Source: Macquaria australasica (Eukaryota > Chordata > Actinopteri > Centrarchiformes > Percichthyidae). From it: 64,000 nt of DNA. Below are positions 48,201-59,084 of this stretch, in pieces. Location of the stretch: positions 534,818-598,817 of the forward strand of contig SEMN01000316.1 of NCBI GenBank assembly GCA_005408345.1. Direction: 5' to 3'. Each line of letters begins with the position of its first letter. Positions within the stretch are counted from its first letter, which is position 1. The translations under genes were made by a program, and so were the position numbers. The notes beneath the pieces were generated by a model that was not told where the DNA came from, ran no database searches, and worked only from the letters and a program-made list of their open reading frames with translations.

Positions 48201-48444
48201 TGGTAATGTATGATTTTTTGTATTTTAAGACTGTTGCATTGCTTGTATGTTTGTAAGAAGACGTGATTAATCTTTGGAAAGAAGAAAAAATCCTTTTTAC
48301 TAACTTGTAGTCTTCTTTGCTGATAGATGTGTGGCAGTATCTTCTTTTGGAATGTGAACCAACGCAATAAAAAGTCACACGTGGTCAAGAAGTGTTTCAC
48401 TGGTCAGTCTGTCAGTGTTTCTCTGCAAAGTGTGCACGTGCACG

Positions 48445-48446
<2 letters not shown>

Positions 48447-48483
<37 letters not shown>
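48447..48483. repeat. (CA)n microsatellite
   Basis: Pure CA run in unit 2. The matching place in unit 1 (about 43905-43944) is interrupted by A and CG steps, so the run has become pure or been cleaned in unit 2. Confidence 0.85.
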
Positions 48484-48485
<2 letters not shown>

Positions 48486-49351
48486 ATCAGAAGTAAAACA
48501 GTAGCGTTGGATTTTATTTTTGAAACACGCAAAATCAATCTGTCATTAGTGAAGGAGATGCTTCGAGTTTACACAACAGGACTTAAACCAGACATCAACA
48601 GGATTGTGAAAAACAAGGAATACTAGCAGGCCCACTCAGTAGGATGGAGTTATATTTACATTATGAAAAACACAGCAATTATGTGCTAAAATTACATCTT
48701 GTGTAATTGGGCGTCTGCTCATGCAACCTTGATGTGGCAACCTTGATGAGGGCTTGCCATGCCAGTGAAATAGTGGCTTCTCACTGGTACACTTCCACTG
48801 TTATATCTTGCCCTCCACTATTGATGGGTGACTTCACAAAACAAGCTTGTGAGAGTGCTGCCTTTATCTAAATGAAAATGCAACTTCCATTTCCATTTCA
48901 TTTTGATATGACCTGACATATCTCAAATTCAAAGGCTCTGTTTGCATTTTCGTTTTCAACTGTAACTGTGTGTCTGCCAATATGAAGATGTACGGTTCAT
49001 TTTACATTCAATATCAGGATTACACCTGATAGCGCAGTGAAAATTATATGTCAGTGGATTATTTTGGGCATTTTCAAACTTGAAAAAGAAAATGAAAACA
49101 CGTGATGTGATCTGAGGGATCTCACACTCAGGAGGTCGTATGGGTAGAACAGTGAAACACAGGGTGAGCTAAGTTTCTGCAATACATTGTCTTCAACAAG
49201 CGTCTGAGTAAAGGCTCACAACATACTCTGCAAACTCAAAGACACAAACAAACACACACACGCAAACAAAAAGCACTTTACTCATACAATCATAGACCAC
49301 AAAACTCCTCTCAATGTCTACTTCCTGTATGGAAACCATTTCTAGTTTGTG

Positions 49352-49396
49352 TGTGTGCGTGTGTGCGTGTGTGGGGAGGGGGGGGGGGAGGGGGGC
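49352..49396 (+). repeat. GT-rich and G-run tract
   Basis: A (GT/GC)n stretch leads into GGGGAGGG, a long G run, then GAGGGGGG. Four or more G runs lie within 25 bases on the plus strand. In unit 1 the same site has only a single run of seven Gs. Confidence 0.8.
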
Positions 49397-49880
49397 TTGA
49401 CCAGGTTCAGTCTTAACACTTCATATGCACGTCAGTTACAGTGGCATACACGGAAATGAGAGTTTTCATTATTCTTATTCATAATTTTCCCCTTTTTGTT
49501 TCCTTAGTAACATTAAACCTGTACTTCAGAGTTAAGGAACTTAGAACGAGACAAAACAGCAGATGCAGATAGCCACTACCGGTAAGTACGAGTAGTTACT
49601 ATATTATCATAATGTATCTGGGTTTGGAAGGGATGCTATCTTCATTATGATTCTTATTAGCACTCATATTTATGATTTTACAATCACGTGTTTGTTTAAT
49701 TCTGATCTTGGTGACACTCTTGAAAGGTAACATTTTAACCTCAGTGAGGCTTTCTTGGTTAAAAAAAGTGTAACATGAAATATTTGAACAAAATACCAAT
49801 ACCATATTTACATTCAAACCACATTATATACCCACATACACGTGATGTTTACAATAAAATGATCTTTATTTCAAGGTGGG

Positions 49881-51786
49881 ATGGAGGATTTTTCTAAATA
49901 TTCAGGCATCAACAGGACCTTTTTTCTGATATGTTGCATGTTCTGGATTTTCTCACCAGCAGGTAAAATTAATTTACGTCACCTTTACTCTGACAATGAG
50001 TATGAGCTACAGGAATAGTTTGACACTTTGGGAAATGTGTTTATTCACTTTCACTCTCATGTCTGTACAGTAAATGTGAAGCTGAATATGAACTGCAAAA
50101 TGACCTTTTTACACTTTGTTTTTTTTTATGGATTAACAAGTGAGATATAAGGTGTTAATTAGTGTTCTTAAGAAGTGCTTGTAGGTGGATTTTGTTACCT
50201 TCAGACAGACCGTTTCCAGTCTTTGTGCTAAGCTAAGCTAACCGGCTGCTGGCTGTAGCTTCACATTTAACAGACATGATATGAGGGTGGCATCGATCTT
50301 CTCATCTAAGTCTCGGGCAAGAAAGCGAATGAACATATTTCCCAAAATGTACCCAAGCTATTTCTTTATCTATAATTAAAATTAAATCTATTGTCTGAAA
50401 TCTGTTTCTCTCACAGAAGGAAACACCATCTCAGTGGTGGTTGGCAGAAAAGTGACCCTACAGTGTTGTAATGAGTCAATGGCCTCGCTCAATCAGCTGA
50501 CATGGAAAATCAACGGGGATATCCTGTTCACTTTCAGCTCACAGATATCTTCATACATCAGTGAAAAAGCACACAGCCTGAACATACGCATGTTAAATAG
50601 CACTCTCTATGACACGCTGGTCATAGAGAGTGTCCAGACGTCTCATACAGGGAACTACACCTGTGAGACCAACACAATCACAGGACCTTGTGAAAAGAAG
50701 TGGGAGCTGATAATTACAGGTGTGCTCATCAGTCCTAAATTATAAGATTAGACAAAACATGAGTAATCCATGTGGCAACAGTAAAGAAAATAGGATGTGA
50801 AAAGGAACAGAGTGAATGTGGGGTTATTAAAGGTAACAGAGCCAACAGTTCCTATGATACGGTTGCTATATAGTAACCACATGAACAAGGCAAACATTAT
50901 AAAGTAAACTCAAATACACCCACTCATTTATCTTCTAGACACAGACACAAAGGAGCTACACAGTTATGGCTGCACTGGCGTTGACTACATATCTGCATAC
51001 TATATAATATAATAATAATAATGTTGGTGTAACAAATAGCTTCTTGAAGAGCTTGGATATTGTTGTATTATTACATCATGGTACACAAGGTTAGTGCTTA
51101 GGGTATTTTGAGAGACCACAGGGCATGCAGACACCACCTCTCCTTCCGATATGAGACAAGACTTTGAGCTTAATTTAACTGCATATTATTGTGAGTTCAC
51201 TTGTACTATTTTTCCTCCCAGAGGGTGTGGAAGCTGAAAATTGGAATAAGCTCATGATTGCTGTGGCAGCTACTGTTCCTTGTGTGTGTTGCCTGATCTT
51301 TATAATTGCTTTCACCATTCTGCAAAGAGTCCACAAACGGCGTGCAGAGTAAGTTGCATTTGCTTCCAGTCATTCTTTAACACATGATTCTATGCTCATT
51401 AGGATGGATGGCAAATGGCATTATACTGTTAGAATATAAACAACATGTCACTCTCTTTTACAGAAATAGCATTCATTTTCCCACTGCAGAAAGGGTAAAT
51501 ATAATACTTATTATAAGCTTGTCATTTGAGAAGTTACAACTTTTATACAGTCTGTAGATTTATTTACAGTAAATTAACAAAGTGAAGCAAATACAATTCC
51601 TATTACAATATGTTTTGCAAAGAGCTGCAGTGACCGTAAGCCAATGCGTTCAATTGTTTCATTTTTGTAATATTCCTTTTTTTTTTCCAACAGCAGGAGC
51701 AAACAGAAGATATTTATGAAAACTGCCTGGAAAGTCACCGGCGTGACTATAATCATCCTCACCATTACAAATCCAGGGCTCACTGA
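49881..51786 (+). CDS. Unidentified single-Ig-domain transmembrane receptor (five exons)
   Basis: Exons with consistent phases and GT/AG borders: 49881-49962, 50417-50719, 51222-51348, 51464-51494, 51694-51786; 211 residues. Exon 1 is a signal peptide (hydrophobic FFLICCMFWIFSPA). Exon 2 is one V-type Ig domain: Cys in VTLQC, Trp in LTWKI, and the terminal TGNYTC. It has extra cysteines in LQCC and GPC and N-glycosylation sites NES, NST and NYT. Exon 3 has a short stalk and a transmembrane helix from about LMIAVAATV to IIAFTIL, then KRR. Exons 4 and 5 give a tail of about 45 residues with EDIYENCLE, whose YEN fits a Grb2-SH2 (pYxN) site. The start has G at -3 and +4. The exon plan resembles the CD28/BTLA-like class of lymphocyte receptors, but I cannot name an orthologue. 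A downstream AATAAA supports an intact gene. Confidence 0.75.
50008..50352. repeat. R1 element inside intron 1 of the Ig-receptor gene
   Basis: It begins GGAATAGTTTGACACTTTGG and ends AAGAAAGCGAATG..TTTCCCAAAATGTACC, with the arm sequence GTGCTAAGCTAAGCTAACCG. Its whole length lies within intron 1 (49963-50416). Confidence 0.65.
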
Positions 51787-52025
51787 TATGAAGTGCAGTC
51801 CACAATCTATAAGGAAAGGGGACTGCATAAAAGAAGCGAGTACTGGAAGGTGGCAAATGTGTGAAACTGCTCACCGTTTCACTGGAACAACCAACATTTC
51901 TGGAACACAAACACTTTGTAAAAGAAAACCAGTTTTTTCACATCCTCTGTCTAAATTACTTTCACTCTGAATACTTCAGTCTTTTTTTTATATTTTTTTA
52001 TGTATACTTTTTAAACAGCTTCTAC

Positions 52026-52031
52026 AATAAA
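52026..52031 (+). terminator. polyadenylation signal AATAAA, Ig-receptor gene
   Basis: Canonical AATAAA 240 bases after the stop codon of the Ig-receptor gene; an R2 element starts 34 bases further on. Confidence 0.6.
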
Positions 52032-52064
52032 TGTACTGTATGTGACGAAGAGCATAATCTTTGC

Positions 52065-52438
52065 TTAAAGCTGCACTCAACTCGAGTGACATATCTGACT
52101 ATTTAGCTGCTAAATGCTTTGCTATGTTCACCAGCTAGTTGCTAACTTTGTCTGTCTGGGGTTCGGTGATGAGAAGGTAGTGTACGGTGGGTTTTTAGAG
52201 CTTTTTTGATGAAATAAGATGCCTTCTGCAGCTCTAAATGAGAATAATCAGAGCGGAGTTGCGAGCCATAAAATGAAAACAATTAGCTAAAAGAGGCTAA
52301 AACGCTCTGGAGAGCTGAGGGGAACTGTAGAGTCGGGTTATAATTTTCTGTGGGTTTATCAGTATGAGCGACACCATTCACATTACACAGTCATTTGATC
52401 CATTCTTAAAATAGAAATATTGATTAGTGCAGCTTTAA
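52065..52438. repeat. R2 element, complete copy with inverted ends
   Basis: It is bounded by TTAAAGCTGCACT (52065-52077) and its exact inverse AGTGCAGCTTTAA (52426-52438). The inner wording (ACCAGCTAGTTGCTAACTTT, GTACGGTGGGTTTTTAGAGC) matches the other R2 copies. This copy defines the ends of the family. Confidence 0.75.
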
Positions 52439-53074
52439 ACTTTTGCAAGGGAATGTGTTGACACAGTAGGATTGTGTAACAAAGGAGGTACAGTGGGAAA
52501 AACAAACACTGGCAGCAGCTTTAAAAAATAAATACAGCATGGGTGCATGGAACATAGAGCAGGTGTATCTATCATTTGTGGTTATACATGTGAATTGTCA
52601 TAGATGCTTGACATTAAAAATAACTAAACTAAAAATAAACTAAAAATAACCACATCCCATACAAGAAAACTTCAGTCTCTGTCATTTAGTCTGTAACACC
52701 CTCGGTTTAAATTGCAGATGCAGCTGCCATTGACCGGGCTGGCAACATGTTTGACATCTTAAGACTTTAAGCTGAGTTTCTGATTGCAGGCCTACTGGTT
52801 TAGGATATAATCATCTGTAAACGGGTATTTGTTACGTTCAAAGTAAGTAATTAACATTTGGAATAAAATTCAACTTTGAAATATCAAACAGTAAAGAGCA
52901 CACTGCTGCAAGTAACTAATTCAGTTCATCAGTTAGGAAAGTAAATATAATCAAAGAAAACTGTATCAAAAGGAGGCTACAAAGAAAGAGAGAACGGAGG
53001 ATCAGCTAAGGTTCAAGAGTATATCCGGTAGAGCTCAGATTCTTTGTGAATTTTTGTAAATAATGGTAGTAAAG

Positions 53075-53470
53075 CTTAAAGGGGTACTCCAGTCAGTTAG
53101 TATTGCACTTCTATAAATTCGAAATAAAGTCGAAATCAAAGCAGCAGAGGCAGCAGATATCCTGACTTTCATTCCACTTTCCATAATGCAACTCAACAGC
53201 ATCTTTTATTAGACCCTCCCTGACTCCTAAATGCCTGTTTCTTTCAAACTCAAGGCGTTTTGTTAAAAATATTACAGGCACTCTGTGGAGTTTTTCACCA
53301 CTACCAGTGCTAAGGAGCCATGATCTTACTTGTGGGTCCCGGTTTTGTTTATATTGCGCATGGCCACGAGGACACACATCCACACGCACGAACATGTGGG
53401 CGGCACAATTCACATCCTGCGTTGAATGACATTTGGAGGCTGTATTGTGCCATTGAAAAAGAAGACTGCT
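53075..53470. repeat. Dispersed repeat starting AAAGGGGTACTCC
   Basis: The start AAAGGGGTACTCCAGTCAGT and the phrase GGCTGTATTGTGCCATTGAA are familiar from teleost non-autonomous elements. An antisense frame of 100 codons inside it is not a gene. Class not determined. Confidence 0.4.
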
Positions 53471-53947
53471 AACAAGTTAACATGGATGTAAACAATGCAG
53501 GATTTTAAAATGAAGAATAAATGGGCTTTGCAAATATTTTATGAGTCCGGAAATGCATTCAACACATTTGTCAGGCCTCAAGGATAAACACAATGGGCAC
53601 AATTTCCCTGAGTAACAGTAAATCTGAACCTATCCGTTAAAAGGGTCTGTAATGAATGATGTGACACATTCAGTAGTGTGACTTAAAAATGTTCCAAACA
53701 TCCTCTCACAGCACAGGATATTTGTATTTCAGTGGGACAGGCCTTGTGACAGGCCTTGTGACAGCTGCTTCATCTGCTGTATGTTTGTTGAGTCAATAAA
53801 AAGTGTGCTATAGGGCAAAACTATTCTAGCACTGTTTAACTAACCAAACAGCAGATTAGGCATCAAAGATGGTACGTGTATAAATATATAAATACTTGAG
53901 GCATGTGTAATTTTATCCAATTTTAATACAGCACAAGGTAGGCAAGC

Positions 53948-54150
53948 ACTATTCAATTCAGTTTCATTTTTATAGCGCCATATCTTAAAGTTATCTCAGG
54001 GCACTTTTTCATATACAGCAGGTCTAGACCGACTCCTCTATTGTAGAAGCACTACATTGCTCCTAACAAGAAAAACGCTAATTCAAAAGCAAACAATGAA
54101 AAAGTACACAAGCACAAAACAAACTGACATCAATGTGAAAACTACTGCAG
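53948..54150. repeat. Fish retroelement tail-like repeat
   Basis: ATTCAATTCAGTTTCATTTT..TATAGCGCCA, then AAGTTATCTCAGGGCACTTT and AGCAGGTCTAGACCGACTC, is the wording of a very frequent teleost interspersed repeat. Confidence 0.55.
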
Positions 54151-54844
54151 TGCTTATCTCAGTTGTCTAAAACCTTCGATGATAAATAAAACAAAATACC
54201 AAAAACTAGAGCATAATAAAGCAAACATGAAAATATTAAAGAATGAAATGTGTACCATAAAGAGTAACTGAAACTGTAAAGCTATTAGCGTACACTACAA
54301 TACAACGCAGCAAACTGTCTCACTTCTGATTTCTGACTCTTCTCTGTTTTGGCTGACTCTGGTCACCATCATTTCTTCAACTATACAGCTGAATAATATA
54401 GTGACTATTTACTTTTTATGTGAGATTACCTTTTCACATATTATATGTAGTAGTACTGCCCAAGACCTGTAAACAGACTTTGTTGTGTAACATTGGTGGA
54501 GTTAGAATTTATACTTTCTCATTTATTTGATGAGCTTTATTAGGGAAATTGGGGGAAAGGATATTGTAGTTACTACCTGCTTTAGTTTTATGGGTACAGT
54601 TGTGAGTGTAACAGTAACAAGTGAAACATAGGAGTCTGTTGTGATGTGATGTAACCTGAGAGAGTTAGTTTGTTGGTTTGAGGTTTGTGTTTGCTGTCTT
54701 GCCATGTTGCCATTGATTAAAGAAGATTATTCCAGGAGAATCAGCAGTTTGTCAGGTTTATAGTTGCAGAAATACACATCTTCATACAAGTGTAACTAAA
54801 GCTAAGAAGGATGAATTTAACACTAAATCTAAAAATAGATCTAG

Positions 54845-55560
54845 AAAAAGTGGGTTGGTCGGCCCACCGCTTGGTGGTTGGATTGCCATGAACTTTCATA
54901 CCCACATTCATGGTCCCCAGAGGACAAACCCACAGTGTCTCTACTGATCCTCTGGTTTTCCTCTAATGCCCCCATTAGAGCATAATATTTTTAAGATTTT
55001 TGGCTTTTTTTTGTGTGTGGCATTTTTTGTTTTTTGTGAAATGTCTCGACAACAACTGGACAGATTTAAACAGAAATTTGGTCCCCAGAGGATGAATCCT
55101 AATAACCTTTCTTCTAGGGCAACCAGCAGGTCTCAAGTTTCAATAGTACAATGAAATATCGCTACATCTGCTGCATGGATCAACACAAATTTTGCTGTAT
55201 TCATTCATGGTCCCCAGATAATGTATCCTACTAACTTTAGTGGTCCCCTAATGTTTCCTCTAGTGCCATTAGCAGATTGATTTTTGGTTCAGAGTGAATT
55301 GTCTTGACTGATTGCAAAATTAATATAACTTGTTCACCCTAAGTAAACACGTATCCATTCATCCCTGAAGCCACGCTAGCATCATGGCTTTAGGGATTAC
55401 AGTGTCAGCCAGTTTGTGTTTACTGGTAATTATCAAATATTAGCATGCTAACCGGCTAAAGTAAGAAGGTGAACATGATAAACATAACCTCTTAAACACA
55501 ATATGACTGATTGTGAACATGATTGTGAGCATGTTAGCTTACTGACATTAGCATTAAGCT
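54845..55560. repeat. R5 dispersed repeat copy
   Basis: CATTCATGGTCCCCAGAGGA recurs in variant form several times (about 54905, 55080, 55208), with GATGAATCCTAATAACC between. Related wording is at 14335-14600. Confidence 0.5.
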
Positions 55561-58059
55561 AAAAGCATCACTGTAATAAGTAATAGTTGCTGGCATGGCT
55601 GTAGACTCTTAGCTCTAACAGAGCAAAGAATGAGCCATGGTCTAAACATGCACATGCAGCAAAATTGTTGACGTACAGGAACAAGACAGAATAACATGAA
55701 CATACATAAACCTTTTCTGCAGTGTTTGTAACACAGAACTTCATTTTGACCTTCAATGAACTTTATAAATGTCATAGAATTATATTTTTGCTGACTTTGA
55801 GTTCAGTCTGTCTTCAGTGTGTTTACTCAAAATACAAGAGGTGAGTAGGACTGATGTCTGAAAGATAAATGCCTGCCCCAAACAAGGCTTTACTGATACT
55901 GTTATTAGACAACAACTAAAATAGGGAAGTTAAACAAAGAATCACATGTGACTCACAGCACTCACTGTGTGTCTTCAATGTGATCGTTCCTTCAGTATAT
56001 TGTGCACAGTGACATCAACTTGAATAGATAAATGAAGACATTTAAATTAAGTGCTGATATAAATAAAATCAGTTGGGGGCTTGGCAAAGTAACAAAGTCT
56101 GTTGTAGGTACTCAACAGGGACATGTGCGTCCCCTCTACGCCTTTTTGTCCTTTCTACAAAAGAACAAAGTCACAGCAGGTGAGTAGAGTAACATGCCGT
56201 TCAGGGAATAATTCATGAGAAAGTTAAAACTGAGAAAATGGAATGAAACTTGAGAAATATAGAATGAAATCTATGGAAAGAAAGAATATGGAAATCTGAT
56301 CATGACATAAGACAGACACCATATTTTCTTTCAGATATTTAAGGCTAATTTACAGACTCTTCATGATACACAAACACACAAAGTGCACATACAAAACACA
56401 TTTCTCTTTGTTTTGGAAATTTCTGTTGTGTTGAACTTTCAGCGTTTTTGTTTTTGCTTGTGTTTTCTGTGTTTGCAGTGTGTTTCTTTGTGCTGTTGTG
56501 TTGCCGAATATGGTACTTAATTTGTCTGTGTTTTGTCTGTTTGCATGTGTTCTCATTAGTTGCAAGACTCTCAGGTTTTCATTACATATTCTCAGGTTTT
56601 CTAGAAAAATTTCTCATGAATCATTTCTTGGCCATCATTGCGTTTACATGCACGTTACAATAAAACAGAAACTGACATTAGTATTATTTATGAGTCTAAA
56701 TACCACCTGATTTCTCAGAATAGCCTGGGTTATAACCAGTTAATGCTGGTGGTGTGACAACACGTGCAGAACTATATTACTGGCAGTTAGAGCTGTTGCT
56801 GATAAGGCAGGAGCAGGAGGCTGTTAAAAGCCACATCCTACACAAATAACCGTTGCCATTAACTGTAAAGTCAGTCAACTGTAAAGACTTCCTTCTCCCA
56901 CAAACTAGCCTCAAGTTTTGCCTGAAAGTTCATCTTACAGATTGCAACCTTTATTCCAGTTTTCTTGCTTCTGTTAAATAGAACTTGATAGATGTATTGA
57001 CAAATGAACCAAGTATTATTGTTAATGCTATTAGCAGTAAATGGCTGCATTTACACAGTGCCTTACAATTTCTCCTGGAGTCCAACTGTGTTCCATCTTG
57101 TTGTTTCCACAGCTCAAAGAGATCCCTAAGGCAGATAAATAAAAAAAAAATGAAAAAAAAGAACACAAATTTGTTTAACTGTCCAGTTGTTTCCAGAAAA
57201 GCAGATATGATGAATTGCAAATGATGATGTGCAAAAATACAGTATACCTCTAATAACTGTCATAAATAGTACTTTATATTAAGTCATTGATGCAAAACGT
57301 TTTTTAAACACAAACATTTAACTTTGAGGGAAATAAAAAAAGACGATGCACTGTAACAAACTAAATATTACACGTTTCCTCTACCTCTGCCGGTAGTGCC
57401 TCTCTTTCTTCTGCTTCTGCCTCTGGTTGGGCGTTCTGCGTCTCCCCACGTGTGCTCCCCCCTGTCCTGGATAATGAACCACCAATTAATATACAACAAA
57501 AGATTTACATGGTATATAAAGTATATGCTTATATACTTAGCAGTAGTATATTCCACTTAAGTGTATGCAGTACTACTGTACTTGGTACCTTGGAAATTTC
57601 CCGGATTTATACAAGTACCACACTGAAGCAGCAACGGGAATCGAGGTAAGCAAAAGAACAAATAAGGTCCAACAAACAGTGCAGGTTTCTGTAGGGAGAC
57701 GGGTCACAAGAAAAAAAAACAATACAATGACAGGAAATACTGATATTATTAGGTACGTCTAGCTAAATCTAATGCTGTCCAATACAACAGCCCTGCAATG
57801 AATCCCACCTTAAAGCGCATCCTATTCAGACAGCCACCAGTCAGTCATAATTCAGTTTGTGATAGTGGAGTGAGGCTCTTGAAGGATCACAGTGTACATT
57901 GTGTACCTTGTTATGTAGTCTTTATATTCTTACAAATATGTTACTTTCCTTTAACAAGTTAACGTGTAATATTTAACTTTATAGGAGTTTTATTCATTTA
58001 ATAACTACATTTTCATCAATCATACAAATTATGATATAAATGACTTCTGATGGCTTGTA

Positions 58060-58205
58060 AATGGTCAGTGAGCCAGCATGCATGATACCAGAAACCTGGA
58101 ATCTCTCACCTGAATGGAATGCAGTCTGTTTTAATGTTATCAATTACACATGCTTTTCCTGCTACGACATGCTGTGAAAAAGGTCTCTTACTGTATTTCA
58201 TACTG
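58060..58205. repeat. R3 dispersed repeat copy
   Basis: ACCTGAATGGAATGCAGTCT, TTTTAATGTTATCAATTACA and GCTGTGAAAAAGGTCTC form the reverse complement of the R3 copy at 27785. Confidence 0.6.
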
Positions 58206-58499
58206 TATGTGTTTTTTGTCCGTTTCATAGCGTTTTGTTTTATATTACACATTTTAGTTGACTAACATTGGATTAAAATGCAACCATGCAACTACACCCT
58301 AGCTAAAGGATAGGACATGCTTTACATTTTATGTGGCTGTACTTGTAGAATAATTTCCTGTAATGCATTAGATGGAGTGTGGGAAGTATCCATGAATTCA
58401 TTTTCCAGTTGTCTGGGTTGTCGTGGTGACAGGATAAGCCGCCTCGACTTTCCGCTCCCAGGCAGATACCAAAGCATTCCTCGGCCAAGTGGCAGATAT

Positions 58500-58680
58500 C
58501 ATCCTGCTTTGTGTTCTGAGTCTGTCCTGGGTCGTCTTTTCAGTTGGACATAGCTGGAATACCTCCTCAAGGAGGCGTGCGGGAGAAATCCTGATACATG
58601 CAGCGATTCCACTCCAGGCCTAGATGTCCGAGCTTCTCATCATGTCCTTAAAGATGAGTCCATGGGTGTAACTTGCTACA
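58500..58680 (-). mobile_element. Decayed 3' fragment of a LINE
   Basis: On the plus strand, GTCCTGGGTCGTCTTTTCAG, ACCTCCTCAAGGAGGCGTG and TGTCCGAGCTTCTCATCATG follow the order known from the 3' half of the fish LINE family whose reverse transcriptase lies at 63030-64000. On the minus strand the short motif RSSDI is still readable, followed by a stop. The two fragments cover different parts of the element, so this assignment is from family knowledge, not from overlap in the window. Confidence 0.5.
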
Positions 58681-58793
58681 GAAATGAATTGGTTGCAATC
58701 TCTTTTCTTGTTTTAAATTAAGAGACAAAAAAATGACAACAGAATCAAACAACATCCACAACAGTCCATCAAATCAATCAAACCTGACCTCAC

Positions 58794-58948
58794 CTGAAGC
58801 CATATGCACATAGAGGTAACCATATTTTCTTCCATAAGGGTTAGATGCTTCACACTGGTAGAGGCCATTCAGGTCAGAGGTCATGCTCAGAAACTGTAGT
58901 GTTGCATCCTCTACTCTGACAGCAGACTGAGGCAACGACTTGTCAGAT
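58794..58948 (-). CDS. Nectin-like Ig-domain exon (partial gene)
   Basis: This is one 155-nt exon with a strong acceptor (TTTCAG before 58948) and donor (GTGAGG after 58794), entering with one base to complete a codon and leaving in phase 1. It encodes about 51 residues forming the second half of an Ig domain: VEDATLQFLSMTSDLNGLYQ, then CEASNPYGRKYG and YLYVHMASG. The DLNGLYQCEASNPYG pattern is that of the third Ig domain of nectins and related adhesion molecules, which bind nectins or PVR-type ligands at cell contacts. The matching first half of the domain and the signal peptide would lie at higher coordinates, but I found none between 58949 and 62990, so the gene may be interrupted by long introns, extend past 64000, or be a remnant. 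Confidence 0.6.
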
Positions 58949-59084
58949 CTGAAACAGACAAACAAGGCTCAGTGTTAAATGTACAGCTAAATAAAGACGC
59001 ACAGCAATAGTTGTTAATGGTCAATGTTTTTAAAGCATAGGTTCACTGTTTTTGACCTTATCAAAATGTTGCTTCCCTTAAAGG

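Larger units (their letters stand above)
47274..49633. repeat. Tandem duplication, unit 2 (2360 bp, internally deleted)
   Basis: This is a direct copy of unit 1 starting ATTCACAGAGACACAAACAA. The early part is collinear with unit 1 at an offset of exactly 4552 bases. At about 48518 the copy jumps from the equivalent of unit-1 position 43981 to 46232, then continues to 49633, where it ends in GGGTTTGGAAGGGAT. The join is T-rich (ATTTTATTTTTGAAAC). A 20-30 base replacement near 48550-48580 is a second difference. Confidence 0.93.
52439..58500. other. Region between the Ig genes, mostly repeats
   Basis: No exon is firmly supported apart from a weak candidate at 57371-57467 (minus). Listed repeats are a fragment at 53075-53470, a retroelement tail at 53948-54150, R5 at 54845-55560 and R3 at 58060-58205. 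55570-57350 shows nothing recognisable. If the nectin-like gene runs leftwards, its transmembrane and tail exons should be in here. Confidence 0.4.

Noticed and set aside
43025..48400. Several matching antisense open frames at 43-44 kb and 47.5-48.4 kb
   Set aside because: They match only because the DNA is tandemly duplicated. Poly(T) and CA-run differences break them differently in each copy, and composition is not protein-like.
53111..53413. 100-codon minus-strand open frame
   Set aside because: It falls within a dispersed repeat and has no splice signals or recognisable domain.
56951..57220. Hydrophobic minus-strand frame as a transmembrane exon of the nectin-like gene
   Set aside because: The hydrophobic run comes from A/T homopolymers around 57140-57165, with no acceptor or donor in a matching phase.
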